Origin: Oleiphilus messinensis
Lineage (GTDB): Bacteria; Pseudomonadota; Gammaproteobacteria; Pseudomonadales; Oleiphilaceae
NCBI RefSeq assembly: GCF_002162375.1
Contig: NZ_CP021425.1
Location: forward strand, 1,609,501-1,673,500
DNA: 64,000 nt
Reading direction: 5' to 3'
Both the position numbers and the translations under genes were made by a program. Below are positions 35,564-45,590 of the stretch, piece after piece; within the stretch, counting starts at the first letter, position 1; each line of letters opens with the position of its first letter. The notes beneath the pieces are model-generated. The model did no database searches. It was not told the origin of the DNA and saw only the letters and a list, made by a program, of their open reading frames with translations.

Positions 35564-36871
35564 ATGAAAATTTTCGATGAAATCGAATCCGAAGTTCAAA
35601 GCTATGCACGATCCTTCCCTCGGGTATTTAATAAAGCCGTAGGTGAATTTTTATACGATCAAGAAGGCAATGAATATTTAGACTTCCTGGCGGGGGCGGG
35701 AACTTTGAACTACGGACATAATAATCCGTTGTTTAAGGAAAAGTTGCTGGAATATATCCATAATGACGGGATTACCCACGGTCTGGATCTTCATACTCAG
35801 GCAAAGGGTGAATTCCTTGAGGCATTCAATGAAAAAATCCTGAAACCTCGTGGTATGGAGTATGTGGTTCAGTTTACCGGTCCTACCGGAACCAACGCCG
35901 TTGAAGCTGCATTAAAACTGGCTCGAAATGTAACCGGTCGTGAGAATGTAATCTCATTCACCAACGGCTTCCATGGTGTAAGTCTGGGGGCATTATCTGC
36001 AACAGGTAACTCGCACCACCGTGGCGCTGCCGGGGTGAGCTTGAGTGGAACCAGCCGGATGCCTTTTGATGGTTATTTGGGTGAAGATATTGATACAACC
36101 GCGTATCTGGACAAAGTGTTGTCGGACTCCAGTAGCGGAATCGACAAGCCCGCCGCTGTGATTGTAGAAACCGTGCAGGGTGAAGGCGGCATCAATGCCG
36201 CGAGTTTTGAATGGTTGCGTAATCTTGAAAAAGTCTGTCGTAAACACGAAGTGTTGTTGATTGTCGACGATATACAGGCGGGGTGTGGCCGAACGGGTAC
36301 TTATTTCAGTTTTGAACAGGCGGGTATTAATCCGGATATTGTGACGTTATCCAAATCCCTTGGCGGATATGGTCTGCCATTTGCGGTTGTTCTATTCAAA
36401 CCTGAATTAGACTTGTGGAAGCCGGGTGAGCACAACGGTACATTCCGTGGAAACAATTTTGCGTTTGTTACCGCCAAAGCGGCAATCGATCACTATTGGA
36501 GTGATGACAAGTTCGCGCAAGAAATCCAACGGAAGGGCGCTTATGTTTCCAAACGATTGGATGCGATTATCGATGCTTATGGAGAAGGCAATTTTACGAC
36601 TCGTGGGCGTGGAATGTTTCAGGGCATCAACTGTGTGAATGGCGAGTTGGCCGCTAAGATTACACGCAAGGCATTTCAGCAGGGGTTGATTATTGAAACG
36701 AGCGGTGCAGATGATCACGTTGTCAAATTCCTATGTCCGCTTATCATCAGTGATGAAAACCTGAAAAAAGGCATCGATATAGTGGAACAGGCGATTAAGG
36801 AAGTGTGCGCCAAAGAGGATTCCATTCCAGAAGAGAAAGATTATTTTGAGCCGACCCGCCTCGCGAGCTAA
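35564..36871 (+). CDS. ectB: Diaminobutyrate-2-oxoglutarate transaminase (EctB)
   Basis: PLP aminotransferase that converts L-aspartate 4-semialdehyde to diaminobutyrate with glutamate as donor. 435 residues from ATG 35564, preceded by AGGAGAAAAA. Motifs: [52 protein letters not shown] and the PLP-lysine segment [14 protein letters not shown]. The C-terminus is complete. A 238-bp gap with inverted repeats separates it from ectC, longer than is usual for this operon. Confidence 0.97.
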   Translation: MKIFDEIESEVQSYARSFPRVFNKAVGEFLYDQEGNEYLDFLAGAGTLNYGHNNPLFKEKLLEYIHNDGITHGLDLHTQAKGEFLEAFNEKILKPRGMEYVVQFTGPTGTNAVEAALKLARNVTGRENVISFTNGFHGVSLGALSATGNSHHRGAAGVSLSGTSRMPFDGYLGEDIDTTAYLDKVLSDSSSGIDKPAAVIVETVQGEGGINAASFEWLRNLEKVCRKHEVLLIVDDIQAGCGRTGTYFSFEQAGINPDIVTLSKSLGGYGLPFAVVLFKPELDLWKPGEHNGTFRGNNFAFVTAKAAIDHYWSDDKFAQEIQRKGAYVSKRLDAIIDAYGEGNFTTRGRGMFQGINCVNGELAAKITRKAFQQGLIIETSGADDHVVKFLCPLIISDENLKKGIDIVEQAIKEVCAKEDSIPEEKDYFEPTRLAS

Positions 36872-36966
36872 GTAAGCGCTGACAGTGATTCATGGGGCGG
36901 TGCGACGAGATCAGTAAACCGGTTTCCCGTGACGCTTAGTATGAATGCGTCAGTCATTCAATTCAG

Positions 36967-36999
36967 GTGTTGCGTTACAGGATATATGGTACGCAACAC
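36967..36999. promoter_or_regulatory. Perfect inverted repeat in the ectB-ectC gap
   Basis: GTGTTGCGT (36967-36975) and ACGCAACAC (36991-36999) are perfect 9-bp arms around a 15-nt loop. A second repeat CCATAC / GTATGG follows at 37041-37058. No T-run follows the first, so an ordinary terminator is unlikely. A protein-binding site, an RNA stem in the operon mRNA, or a partial attenuator are possible. Confidence 0.5.
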
Positions 37000-37109
37000 T
37001 GACCCAGCCCCTCTAATCCAGGCGTATTGTACAAAACTGGCCATACTTTCTGGTATGGTACGCGCTGAGGCGCTGTTTCTATCAATTGTAAGGAAATTTG
37101 AGAACGAAT

Positions 37110-37523
37110 ATGATCGTAAGAACTTTGGAAGAAGCAAATCAATCCAATCGTCGTATTGTTTCACCAGAAGGCAATTGGGAAAGTACCCGGTTGTTGCTAA
37201 AAGACGACAATATGGGATTTTCGTTCCATATTACGACAATCTATGAAGGTGCAGATTTTCAGATGCACTATCAGAATCATCTTGAGTCCGTGTACTGCAT
37301 GTCTGGAGAAGGTGAGGTGGAAACCCTTGCTGATGGCAAGAAGTATCCAATTAAAGCGGGTACCGTTTATATTCTCGACAAGCACGACAAGCACATTTTA
37401 CGTGCTTTCAAAGAAATGAAAATGGCGTGTGTATTCAATCCGCCGCTGCACGGCAAAGAGGTGCATAATGCTGAAGGCGCATATGAACTGGAAGCGGAAG
37501 CAATAACCGGGGAGGAAAAATGA
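37110..37523 (+). CDS. ectC: Ectoine synthase (EctC)
   Basis: Cupin-fold enzyme that closes N-gamma-acetyl-diaminobutyrate to ectoine. About 137 residues, [16 protein letters not shown] at the N-terminus, metal/cupin motif [29 protein letters not shown], and [14 protein letters not shown]...[19 protein letters not shown]. Start at ATG 37110 gives the family's N-terminus. It overlaps the aspartokinase gene by 4 bp (ATGA). No ectD (ectoine hydroxylase) is in the window. Confidence 0.97.
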   Translation: MIVRTLEEANQSNRRIVSPEGNWESTRLLLKDDNMGFSFHITTIYEGADFQMHYQNHLESVYCMSGEGEVETLADGKKYPIKAGTVYILDKHDKHILRAFKEMKMACVFNPPLHGKEVHNAEGAYELEAEAITGEEK

Positions 37524-39043
37524 GTAGTGACAGTCCAGGTTCTGTGACTCAATCTTCAGGAATGGATTCGCTTAATTCGAATTCCAGGCATGGTGATTTT
37601 AAAGGCAAACACAGCGTCGAGAAAATCGGTGGAACCTCCATGAGTGACTATGTGGCGGTGCGCGATAATATTGTGTTAAAGCCTGCACAAAAAGAATCAC
37701 TGTATAATCGGGTGTTTGTGGTTTCTGCTTATGGTGGAATTACTGATCAGTTACTTGAACACAAAAAAACGGGTCAACCAGGCGTCTATGCATTATTTGC
37801 GAATGGCGTAAATGATGATAGTTGGCTGGATGCATTGCAGTCGCTCAAAGATAAAATTTTCACGATTAACGCCGCTTTGTTTGAAACCGAGGCTGAGCTT
37901 GCTGAGGCGAACGGGTTTATATTAGAGCGTCTGGAGGATACCCAGCGTTGTCTTTCTGATCTGCAACGACTTTGTCAGCATGGCCACTTTTCCCTGGATA
38001 CCCATTTGGCAACCGTTCGGGAAATGCTCGCTAGCATCGGTGAAGCCCATAGTGCCTGGAACACTGCAACGCTGCTGCGACGGGATGGTGTGAATGCCTG
38101 TTTTGTGGATTTGACCGGGTGGAATACCAACAAGCACATTTCCCTGGATGAGCGAATTGAAATGGCATTTGGTAAACTGGATCTGGACAGCGTATTACCC
38201 ATAGCGACAGGGTATGCCCACAGTGATCGGGGACTTATGTCGACATTTGACCGCGGATACAGTGAGATGACCTTTAGTCGGATTGCGGTTCTAACCGGTG
38301 CCCGAGAAGCTGTTATCCATAAAGAGTTTCACTTGAGCAGTGCCGATCCGCGTCTCGTGGGGGAGGCGAATGCAGTACCGATCGGACGCACCAATTATGA
38401 TGTTGCTGACCAGCTTGCAAATCTGGGGATGGAGGCAATTCACCCCAAAGCCGCGAAGGGGTTGCGCAAGGGCAATATTCCTTTACGAGTGAAAAACACC
38501 TTTGAACCAGAGCACACGGGTACTCTGATCACCAGTGATTATGTCAGTGATGAACCCTGTGTTGAAATCATTGCCGGGTGTAAAGGCATTCACGCCATTG
38601 AGGTATTCGACCAGAACATGGCGGGTGATATTGCTCAGTGTGATACGGATATCATGGCCATCATCAAACGCTTCAAAGGTCATATTGTATCTAAGGACAT
38701 CAATGCCAACACCATAACTCATTTTATTTCTGCTAACCTTAAAACGGTGAAACGTATCATGAGAACGCTCGAAGAGCGGTTTCCTGAGGCAGAGGTCAGC
38801 CAGCAGAAAGTTACCATCGTTTCAGCGATTGGTAGTGACATGAAGATTCCCGGTATTTTGGCTAAAACTGTATCCGCATTAGCGGATAAAAATATCAGTG
38901 TATTGGCTTTGCATCAATCAATGCGTCAGGTCGATATGCAGTTTGTGGTGAGTGAAGATAATTATGATGAAGCAATCAAGAGCTTGCACCGTTGTTTGGT
39001 GGAGGTTCACGACCATGGCAGGGCAATATGTCTAGCCTCATAG
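37520..39043 (+). CDS. ask_ect: Ectoine-specific aspartate kinase (Ask_Ect)
   Basis: Phosphorylates aspartate, the first step toward aspartate semialdehyde used by EctB. 507 residues. Kinase core: [66 protein letters not shown]; then ACT domains ([17 protein letters not shown]..., [37 protein letters not shown]). This is the specialised aspartokinase found in ectoine operons, thought to avoid feedback inhibition by lysine or threonine. Its ribosome site GGGGAGG lies inside the ectC end. Confidence 0.96.
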   Translation: MSSDSPGSVTQSSGMDSLNSNSRHGDFKGKHSVEKIGGTSMSDYVAVRDNIVLKPAQKESLYNRVFVVSAYGGITDQLLEHKKTGQPGVYALFANGVNDDSWLDALQSLKDKIFTINAALFETEAELAEANGFILERLEDTQRCLSDLQRLCQHGHFSLDTHLATVREMLASIGEAHSAWNTATLLRRDGVNACFVDLTGWNTNKHISLDERIEMAFGKLDLDSVLPIATGYAHSDRGLMSTFDRGYSEMTFSRIAVLTGAREAVIHKEFHLSSADPRLVGEANAVPIGRTNYDVADQLANLGMEAIHPKAAKGLRKGNIPLRVKNTFEPEHTGTLITSDYVSDEPCVEIIAGCKGIHAIEVFDQNMAGDIAQCDTDIMAIIKRFKGHIVSKDINANTITHFISANLKTVKRIMRTLEERFPEAEVSQQKVTIVSAIGSDMKIPGILAKTVSALADKNISVLALHQSMRQVDMQFVVSEDNYDEAIKSLHRCLVEVHDHGRAICLAS

Positions 39044-40005
39044 TTGGGCTGTTATTCGTCATATGTGCAAGCAGTAGTCTCGCCGAAACTTCGGTTCCAT
39101 TGGAGTCCAGTTTGCAACAACAGGAATCCGCGCGAACCGACGGCGAACCACTGCCCACAGAGCAGGGCAAAGCATCAGCGGTCTCCGAGTCTGTGGCAGC
39201 GGAGTTGGAGGAAAAGGAAAGGCGTGCGGCTGCGGCTTCTGTGGAGTCCTTGGAAAAGCCGTTATACAACCCGTTTGTAGAGCGTTATGTGCTTGATGAA
39301 TTGAAGCAACTCCGTAGCGAAATGGCGAACCAGAAAGCGGAGTTGATTCAGCAAATCGTGGATCGTGAGCTGAATTCTGTGGATCGGGGCGTGACCTACG
39401 CAACGGACACGGTTACCTATTTCTTCTACCTGATTGCCGGCGCCAGTTCAATTCTTGTCTTGGTAGGCTGGACGTCCATTCGCGAGATTAAAGACCGGGT
39501 GCACACACTGGCAGACGAAGAAATCTCCAAACTTGTTCATCAATACGAAGAGCGATTGTTCTCCATTGAGCAGCAATTGAACCAGAAAACAAGGCATATC
39601 GAAGCCAACCGGGAAGAAATTGAACTGACGAAAGAGGTTCAGTCCCTTTGGTTACGCGCAGCACAAGAGGGCCAGGCCAATCATAAAATTCCAGTGTATG
39701 ACCAAATTCTAAGTCTCAGACCCGATGATTGTGAAGCATTGACATACAAAGCCGATGCGGTACTTGAGCTGGGTGAACCTCAATGGGCCGCAAACCTTTG
39801 TCATCAGGCGCTGGCAATTGATCCCGATAATGGCCATGCGTTCTATCAACTTGCCTGTGCCTATACCGCGATGAAAAATTATGACGAAGCGGTTCGATTT
39901 CTTGAAAAAGCGGTACAGATGGCTGATAGTTATCGTGATGACATCGAAAAAGACGAAGCACTGGCGCCACTGTTACATAACAAATCGCTTAAGGATTTAC
40001 TGTAG
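39028..40005 (+). CDS. Exported/membrane TPR protein coupled to the ectoine operon
   Basis: About 325 residues from ATG 39028, which overlaps the aspartokinase end by 16 bp. A signal peptide ([22 protein letters not shown]) is followed by a Glu/Ser-rich charged region (about 25-100), a membrane helix YFFYLIAGASSILVLVGW near 130-150, a coiled coil (DEEISKLVHQYEERLFSIEQQLNQKTRHIEANREEIE) and two or three TPR units (PDDCEALTYKADAVLELGE, IDPDNGHAFYQLACAYTAMKNYDEAVRFLEKAV). This would put the TPR part in the cytoplasm. The function is unknown; the overlap suggests co-expression with ectoine synthesis. Confidence 0.8.
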   Translation: MSSLIVGLLFVICASSSLAETSVPLESSLQQQESARTDGEPLPTEQGKASAVSESVAAELEEKERRAAAASVESLEKPLYNPFVERYVLDELKQLRSEMANQKAELIQQIVDRELNSVDRGVTYATDTVTYFFYLIAGASSILVLVGWTSIREIKDRVHTLADEEISKLVHQYEERLFSIEQQLNQKTRHIEANREEIELTKEVQSLWLRAAQEGQANHKIPVYDQILSLRPDDCEALTYKADAVLELGEPQWAANLCHQALAIDPDNGHAFYQLACAYTAMKNYDEAVRFLEKAVQMADSYRDDIEKDEALAPLLHNKSLKDLL

Positions 40006-40245
40006 TTCAGTTACCGGTGAGCAGCAAAACAGTTTTGAGCGGTATTTATTGTTCCCTCGATCCCAAAAGGGGCACTTTGCGATACTTTCAACAATGGTTA
40101 ACAAAATTGTTGTATCCAAGTTATGGTTACAATTTCTGGATCGACTCAACAGACCTCAATTGCTTTAACCGGTCATTCATCTCTTAACCACTGGTTGTGA
40201 CATTATTTACTACACTTCAGGTACAGTTAATCCTGAGGAGTAGGG

Positions 40246-42957
40246 ATGATGGACGAGGCACTAACTTCCTTTTTTTCTTTAGATTACATGCCCCATGGCC
40301 ATTGTTATCTGTGGCAACCTGGTATTTTGTGGACGCATGTGATTTCTGATCTAGCCATTGGACTGGCTTACTTTTCCATTCCGGTTATGCTGGTATTGGT
40401 TGTGCGTAAGCGACCGGATCTTCGCTACCATCGTTTGGTCTATTTGTTCGCTGCATTTATTCTTTGTTGTGGCCTCACCCATTTGTTTTCGATCTATACC
40501 ATCTGGAATGGTGCTTATGGCGTCTATGGCTTGGCGAAATTAGTAACCGCAGTGGTTTCTGTGTTCACTGTAGTTGAGCTGAGCCGTCTAGTGCCGCAAT
40601 TATTGAGTTTACCAACACCCGCTGAGCATCGGGAAGCGCTAAACCAGGCGGCGGATGAGAAGTTAAAGCGGAGTCGTCTGGAGTTGGAGCGAAAAGCGGA
40701 AGCAATCTTCCAATTTACCACAGAGTTAGTGCCTACTGGTCTTTTGGTTATTGATGCAGAACGTAATATTCGTCTCGCGAATGCCGATCTCGAAATGACA
40801 TTTGGCTATTTGCGCCATGAGTTGATCGGGCAGCCGCTGTCGTTATTAATCGAAGGGCCGACAACTGATTATCATGATGCTTTGGTGCAGGAATATTTGC
40901 GGAACCCGACCCAGGATCACGCGATGGCGTCAGGGAGAATCGTGAAGGGCAAGCGAAAAGACGGTGGACCGGTATCCATTGAAATCAGTTTGAGTGTGCA
41001 TGAATTTGAGGGTGAAAAACATGCCTTTGCCACTGTCGTAGACATCAGCCGTGTCACCTCTCGCAAGTCGAGCAATCTAGAGAGTAATAATCGGATCAAG
41101 CGTGCAGTCGAGGCGATCAACGATGGAATCTGGGAATGGAATGTTCAGACGAACGAGGTTTGGTACAGCCCAAGGTTGATGGGCATGATTGGTCATGATC
41201 CCGATTCGGAAAAGGCGAGACTTGAATATTGGCAAGAGCATATTCATCCGGGAGACAGGGCTAAGGTAGAGCAAGCTCTGGAAGCTCATTTTCAGAGTGG
41301 CTCGAAGTATGATGTTACCTATCGTGGATATACCGACAAAGGTGATTATGAATGGCTCCATGCTCGCGGAGACACGATTTTTGATGCATCGGGTAAACCA
41401 CTTTTGATGTCGGGCGTATTGTCTAACATTCAGGATAAGAAACAGCTGGAGCAGGAACTTGCGGAGAAGTCCCACTTTTTAAATGCCATTCTGGAAAAGT
41501 CGCTTTGTGGTATGTACATCTTTGATCTCAAGAAAAATATCAATACCTATATTAATCCTCAATATACAGAAATAACGGGATATGATGCGGAGGAGTTGCA
41601 ACTAATGCAAAAAGGCGGCGATATGGCGCAGTTGTTTTACCAAGCAGATCTGCATCGCGTTCTGGCCCATATTGAGGCTGTCAAGTCGAGCCCGGACAAC
41701 CGTGGAGATGCGATCCAATACCGGTTCAGGCATAAAGATGGTCATTGGATTTGGTGCTACTCCCGTGATTCCGTGTATACCTATGATGACAATGGTGAAC
41801 CGAGTGAGATGCTGGGCACATTCTTTGAAATTTCTGATTTGGTCGAGCGGGAAGAGCGCATTAAAAAACTGGCGCGGGATTTTTATGATACTTTTGAACA
41901 GGCCGCAGTAGGGATTGCCCATGTGGGCCTGGACGGGAGCTGGCTTAAGGCTAATAGCAAATTATGTCAGATTTTAGGGTACACTCGGGAACAATTGTTA
42001 AAGACTAATTTCCAGTCGATAACCTTTCAGGATGATCTGGAATCCGACCTGGATCAGATCGATCAACTTATTCGGGGTGAAGCCAATCATTATTCGCGGG
42101 AAAAACGTTATATTTGTGCCAACGGACAGCTGATCTGGACTAATCTTACAGTATCGATTGTGCGCAGCGAAGATGGCGTAAACAGCCATTTTATCTCCGT
42201 GGTTGAGGATATCTCTGAGCGTAAGGCGATTGAGCAAGCTCTAGCAGAATCAAATTCGGCCTTGGAACGTTTTGCGTACTCTGCCTCCCATGATTTACAG
42301 GAACCGTTGCGTAAAATCAGTGCGTTTTCCGATAGTGTTGCGGCCCGGCTGAAAGGAAAGCTTGCTGATTCTGATGCTCAATATGAACTGAGTCGCATCG
42401 GTGATGCTGCCCGGCGCATGCGAGATATGATTAACAGTTTATTGCAACTGTCACGAAGTTCCAGGCAGAAAATGGTTAAAGAAGTGGTTCCACTTTCTGA
42501 GCTGGTTGCCCCAGTGCTTGATGATCTATCGGAGGTGATCAGGGAGCATTCAGCCGAGATCGTACTGCATGACGATGCTCGAGTCTGGGTGGACAAAATT
42601 GGATTTCAACAAGTATTGTTGAACTTGATTGTGAACAGTATTCGCTACCGTCGCACAGGTGTTCCCCCTAAGGTGGAAATTCTCTGTTCGCCTTCATTTC
42701 GTGAAACACGTATCGAAATTTGTGATAATGGAAAAGGATTCAAAGATGAATTTGCCGAGCAAATCTTTGAGCCATTTAAACGCCTTGTGGGAAAAGAAAT
42801 ATCAGGCTCAGGTATGGGGCTGGCAATCTGTCGGCAGATTATAATCGGTCATGGTGGTACGATTCACGCGCATAGCCGCGCAATTAATGAGAAAAGTAGC
42901 GAAGAATCTGGTGCGGTTTTTCAGATTACCTTACCAAAAACAGAGGATTGTTCGTGA
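40246..42957 (+). CDS. Sensor histidine kinase with ethylene-receptor-like membrane domain and several PAS domains
   Basis: 903 residues, ATG 40246 after GAGGAG. The N-terminal three-helix domain closely follows plant ETR1: HVISDLAIGLAYFSIP, then LFAAFILCCGLTHLF, then LAKLVTAVVSVFTVVELSRLVPQLLSL. The ETR1 residues Asp25, Tyr32, Pro36, Cys65 and His69 correspond to Asp35, Tyr42, Pro46, Cys75 and His79 (constant offset of 10), so the copper/ethylene-binding Cys and His are kept. About four PAS units (roughly 155-280, 285-415, 410-540, 545-665) follow, then a phytochrome-type HisKA (YSASHDLQEPLRKISAF) and HATPase_c (GSGMGLAICRQII). The next gene overlaps by 4 bp and encodes an Rcp1-like response regulator. 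Confidence 0.93.
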   Translation: MMDEALTSFFSLDYMPHGHCYLWQPGILWTHVISDLAIGLAYFSIPVMLVLVVRKRPDLRYHRLVYLFAAFILCCGLTHLFSIYTIWNGAYGVYGLAKLVTAVVSVFTVVELSRLVPQLLSLPTPAEHREALNQAADEKLKRSRLELERKAEAIFQFTTELVPTGLLVIDAERNIRLANADLEMTFGYLRHELIGQPLSLLIEGPTTDYHDALVQEYLRNPTQDHAMASGRIVKGKRKDGGPVSIEISLSVHEFEGEKHAFATVVDISRVTSRKSSNLESNNRIKRAVEAINDGIWEWNVQTNEVWYSPRLMGMIGHDPDSEKARLEYWQEHIHPGDRAKVEQALEAHFQSGSKYDVTYRGYTDKGDYEWLHARGDTIFDASGKPLLMSGVLSNIQDKKQLEQELAEKSHFLNAILEKSLCGMYIFDLKKNINTYINPQYTEITGYDAEELQLMQKGGDMAQLFYQADLHRVLAHIEAVKSSPDNRGDAIQYRFRHKDGHWIWCYSRDSVYTYDDNGEPSEMLGTFFEISDLVEREERIKKLARDFYDTFEQAAVGIAHVGLDGSWLKANSKLCQILGYTREQLLKTNFQSITFQDDLESDLDQIDQLIRGEANHYSREKRYICANGQLIWTNLTVSIVRSEDGVNSHFISVVEDISERKAIEQALAESNSALERFAYSASHDLQEPLRKISAFSDSVAARLKGKLADSDAQYELSRIGDAARRMRDMINSLLQLSRSSRQKMVKEVVPLSELVAPVLDDLSEVIREHSAEIVLHDDARVWVDKIGFQQVLLNLIVNSIRYRRTGVPPKVEILCSPSFRETRIEICDNGKGFKDEFAEQIFEPFKRLVGKEISGSGMGLAICRQIIIGHGGTIHAHSRAINEKSSEESGAVFQITLPKTEDCS

Positions 42958-43397
42958 CGAATTCTGAGTTGGGCAAGCCATTGATCATGCTGGTTGATGA
43001 TGACCCGGACGATCTGTATCTGGTCAAAACAGCCTTTAATCAAACTGAATTCCAACCCCGGTTTATGTTTGTAAACTCGGGGGAATCACTGATGCATTAT
43101 CTTGGTTCGATCAAACCCTTCTCGGGTGCTCAAATCCCGAGTTTGATATTGCTAGACTTGAATATGCCGGTTATGGACGGTAAAAAAACGCTGGAATCCC
43201 TCAAGCATCAGGAGCAATACCGTTCGATTCCTGTCATTGTCTATACCACGTCAACGTCAAAACTCGATATTGAAGAAGCCTACCGCCTCGGAGCAAATTC
43301 CTATGTCATCAAAGCGGGAACCCTGGAAGAAATGGTTAAGACGATGGATTCCATAGGAAACTACTGGCTCAGGACCGTACAGTTGCATGACAAATAG
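42954..43397 (+). CDS. Rcp1-like single-domain response regulator
   Basis: About 147 residues from the GTG at 42954, overlapping the kinase stop (GTGA). A lone receiver domain: IMLVDDDPDDLYLVKTAF, phospho-Asp in LILLDLNMPVMDGKKTL, VYTTSTS and K in YVIKAGTLEEM. The DDPDD start and the length match Rcp1-type regulators that pair with phytochrome-like and other PAS kinases. It is the likely direct phosphate acceptor of the ethylene-receptor-like kinase. Confidence 0.93.
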   Translation: MTNSELGKPLIMLVDDDPDDLYLVKTAFNQTEFQPRFMFVNSGESLMHYLGSIKPFSGAQIPSLILLDLNMPVMDGKKTLESLKHQEQYRSIPVIVYTTSTSKLDIEEAYRLGANSYVIKAGTLEEMVKTMDSIGNYWLRTVQLHDK

Positions 43398-43469
43398 CAT
43401 GCTATACTGAAGTGCAAAGTCAGGAAATTGCCGAATGTTCTTCCGCTTGTATTTTAATGGAATATTTAG

Positions 43470-44453
43470 ATGGTTGTAGAAGACGCCGATGCGCCCCCAG
43501 ATCGTGATCAAGATAGAGCTGATAATCAAGGTGAAGCCCGGGTAATTAACGTTCTCATGGTTGAGGATGACTACGACGATTTCTATCTGATTCGGGAAAT
43601 ACTCAAACAAAACTCAAAACGTCAATACCGGTTATCCCGAGCTCTCACCCTTGAAGATTGTGTCAGTCAGGTACAGTCCACTCCGCCGGATATTATTTTG
43701 CTTGATCTGGGTTTACAGGATTCATCAGGATTAGCGACCCTGGAGAAATTACTTAAAAGTGGTATTCAACAGCCCGTGATCGTTTTGACTGGAGTAAACG
43801 ATGAAGAGTTGGGCGAGAATGCCATCAAAATTGGAGCAGAAGATTATCTTCCAAAAGAAGAGGTCAGTAAAACACTGCTGTCGCGCTCCATTAACTACGG
43901 CATTGAACGGCACCGACTGACAGCAGAGCTTCAGCAAAAGGCTTCTGAAGATGCACTAACGGGTTTGCCAAACCGTTCTGCACTGTTTGAGCGAATTGAG
44001 GTGTTAATAAGCAATACGGATCGAGCAGAAACTAAATTGGCCATCGCTTTGCTCGACCTGGATGGATTTAAAGAAGTTAACGATACCCTTGGCCATCAGA
44101 CTGGTGATGATCTCTTGCGTCAGATTGCAGCTCGATTACGAAAAAGTTTAAGGCGTTCCGATATGGCTGCGCGTTATGGCGGGGATGAGTTTGTTCTGGT
44201 TTTTACGAACTACCACAGTGAATCCGAACTGATGGAGGTTGTACAGCGAAAACTCAATATATTGACGCAACCGATCCGCCTCTACGTCAACGGTGAAGTG
44301 CAAGAAGTGACGATAGGCGCCAGTGTTGGCCTAGCGGAGTGGCGTGCGTCCATGACTGCACAGCAGATCGTCAACAACGCGGATGATGCGATGTATGCAA
44401 GTAAAAAGAATGGTAAAAACCAGGTCACAATGGCGACTTCACTGCAGTCGTAA
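43470..44453 (+). CDS. Response regulator with GGDEF output (diguanylate cyclase)
   Basis: 327 residues. Receiver at about 25-145 (VLMVEDDYDDFYLIREIL, DIILLDLGLQDSSGLATL, LPKEEV) and GGDEF at about 165-320 (LTGLPNRSALFERIE, ALLDLDGFKEVNDTLGHQTGDDLL, ARYGGDEFVLVF). The GG(D/E)EF site is intact; I see no clear RxxD I-site directly before it, so product inhibition may be absent. It makes cyclic di-GMP when phosphorylated. It stands 72 bp after the Rcp1-like gene and its 3' end overlaps the convergent gene by 15 bp. Confidence 0.94.
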   Translation: MVVEDADAPPDRDQDRADNQGEARVINVLMVEDDYDDFYLIREILKQNSKRQYRLSRALTLEDCVSQVQSTPPDIILLDLGLQDSSGLATLEKLLKSGIQQPVIVLTGVNDEELGENAIKIGAEDYLPKEEVSKTLLSRSINYGIERHRLTAELQQKASEDALTGLPNRSALFERIEVLISNTDRAETKLAIALLDLDGFKEVNDTLGHQTGDDLLRQIAARLRKSLRRSDMAARYGGDEFVLVFTNYHSESELMEVVQRKLNILTQPIRLYVNGEVQEVTIGASVGLAEWRASMTAQQIVNNADDAMYASKKNGKNQVTMATSLQS

Positions 44454-45302
44454 CCAGTATTCCTGTGGTAATGCTTTGATTCGATCACTGAGCAATGGGT
44501 TGTCCAAGTAAAAAGTCTTTCGCTTTTCAGGTTGCAGTTGTTCAAGCATTGTCTGGATTTGAGGGTGGGTATTGAAGTTGTGATGAAAAGCACCACTTTC
44601 GTAAGCAACTTGCATGCCTTTTTTCAGTGCATGAAATAATTCAGGATGATGGGGTGATACATAGACGAAGTAGTCGAAGTTATAAATCACCATCACACTG
44701 GGATCAACAACAAACTGTGGGTATTGTTTTGTTTGTTGTCTGATTTCTACATAAGCCTCATGAACCCCTCGGTTAATGCCCGTAAAACGATTTGCCTGAA
44801 GCATTTTCCAGAGGCTTTGATAGCTCGCCTGCTGTACAGTGAAGCCATTCAGAATAAAGACATCCGTGTCGGGCCAGCCGATTCCGGATCCTACCACTAC
44901 GCCTTTTTTAAGGTCTTCTAAACTTGCAATGCTTTTGAAAAGCGGTAAATCCTGTTTTTTGATAACGAATATGCGGTGTCCGAGTAAGCCTCGAGTGAGC
45001 GGGAAATCTATTTGCAGCAAGTTTTTTTCTCGCTCCGGTGAAAAACCGGTAAAAAAGAAGTTTACCGGGCCGTTTGGTTGTTGTAGTAAGCGGAGGATTC
45101 GGGATTGGTTGGCTTGTTTGTAGTTCAGTAATTCGAGCGTGTGAGGTTGATCTGTATATTTCAGGGCGAGTCGTATGACACTGAGTTCATAGCTGAATAC
45201 CTCCTCATCGCCGTGAAGCAATGCGAGTTTATAGTCGAGCGCACGGCAGGGCAGGGCGAATACAATTAAGAGCAGGGTGATCAAGGTGTATTGATGTTTC
45301 AT
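44439..45302 (-). CDS. Orphan periplasmic substrate-binding-like protein
   Basis: About 287 residues from the ATG at 45302, with AAGAGG upstream. Signal peptide MKHQYTLITLLLIVFALPCRA. The mature part looks like a bacterial SBP_3-type fold (LALKYTDQPHTLELLNYKQANQSRIL, FPLTRGLLGHRIFVIKKQD, LEDLKKGVVVGSGIGWPDTDVF, YFVYVSPHHPELFHALKKGM). No ABC permease or ATPase is near. Such stand-alone proteins often feed a sensor rather than a transporter, and this one is convergent with a diguanylate cyclase gene. The ligand is unknown. Confidence 0.8.
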   Translation of the reverse strand: MKHQYTLITLLLIVFALPCRALDYKLALLHGDEEVFSYELSVIRLALKYTDQPHTLELLNYKQANQSRILRLLQQPNGPVNFFFTGFSPEREKNLLQIDFPLTRGLLGHRIFVIKKQDLPLFKSIASLEDLKKGVVVGSGIGWPDTDVFILNGFTVQQASYQSLWKMLQANRFTGINRGVHEAYVEIRQQTKQYPQFVVDPSVMVIYNFDYFVYVSPHHPELFHALKKGMQVAYESGAFHHNFNTHPQIQTMLEQLQPEKRKTFYLDNPLLSDRIKALPQEYWLRLQ

Positions 45303-45419
45303 AAGGTGCCTCTTGCCTCTGCTGTAGATTGCCCCCAAAGCCAGTATATTTAATCAGGCGACACTCTTGCATAATTATCGGACATTTTCTGAAAGTCGCC
45401 TACTTCCACATACGCATTT

Positions 45420-45467
45420 ATTAGTATTCATATAATCATAGTATCCACATAACCATAGTATCCACAT
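45420..45467. repeat. Short 17-bp direct repeats in an intergenic region
   Basis: CATAGTATCCACAT occurs at 45437-45450 and again at 45454-45467 (17-bp period), with a degraded third copy (TTAGTATTCATATAATC) just before. They lie in the 288-bp space between the starts of the binding protein (minus) and the end of the NDH-2-like gene. No gene or clear promoter was seen in this space. Confidence 0.75.
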
Positions 45468-45590
45468 GAATCTAGTATTTAGCTTCTTCCGGTTTTGATC
45501 TATTCCTGTTAGCAACCTGAATTCAGTTGTCAATTTATCAAAATAGTGTGCTCTCCCTGGTAACTAAAGGCTGTGATTGAGTTCGCAAGA

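Noticed and set aside
35473-39043. Hydroxyectoine capability
   Set aside because: No ectD-like dioxygenase gene is present in or next to the operon.
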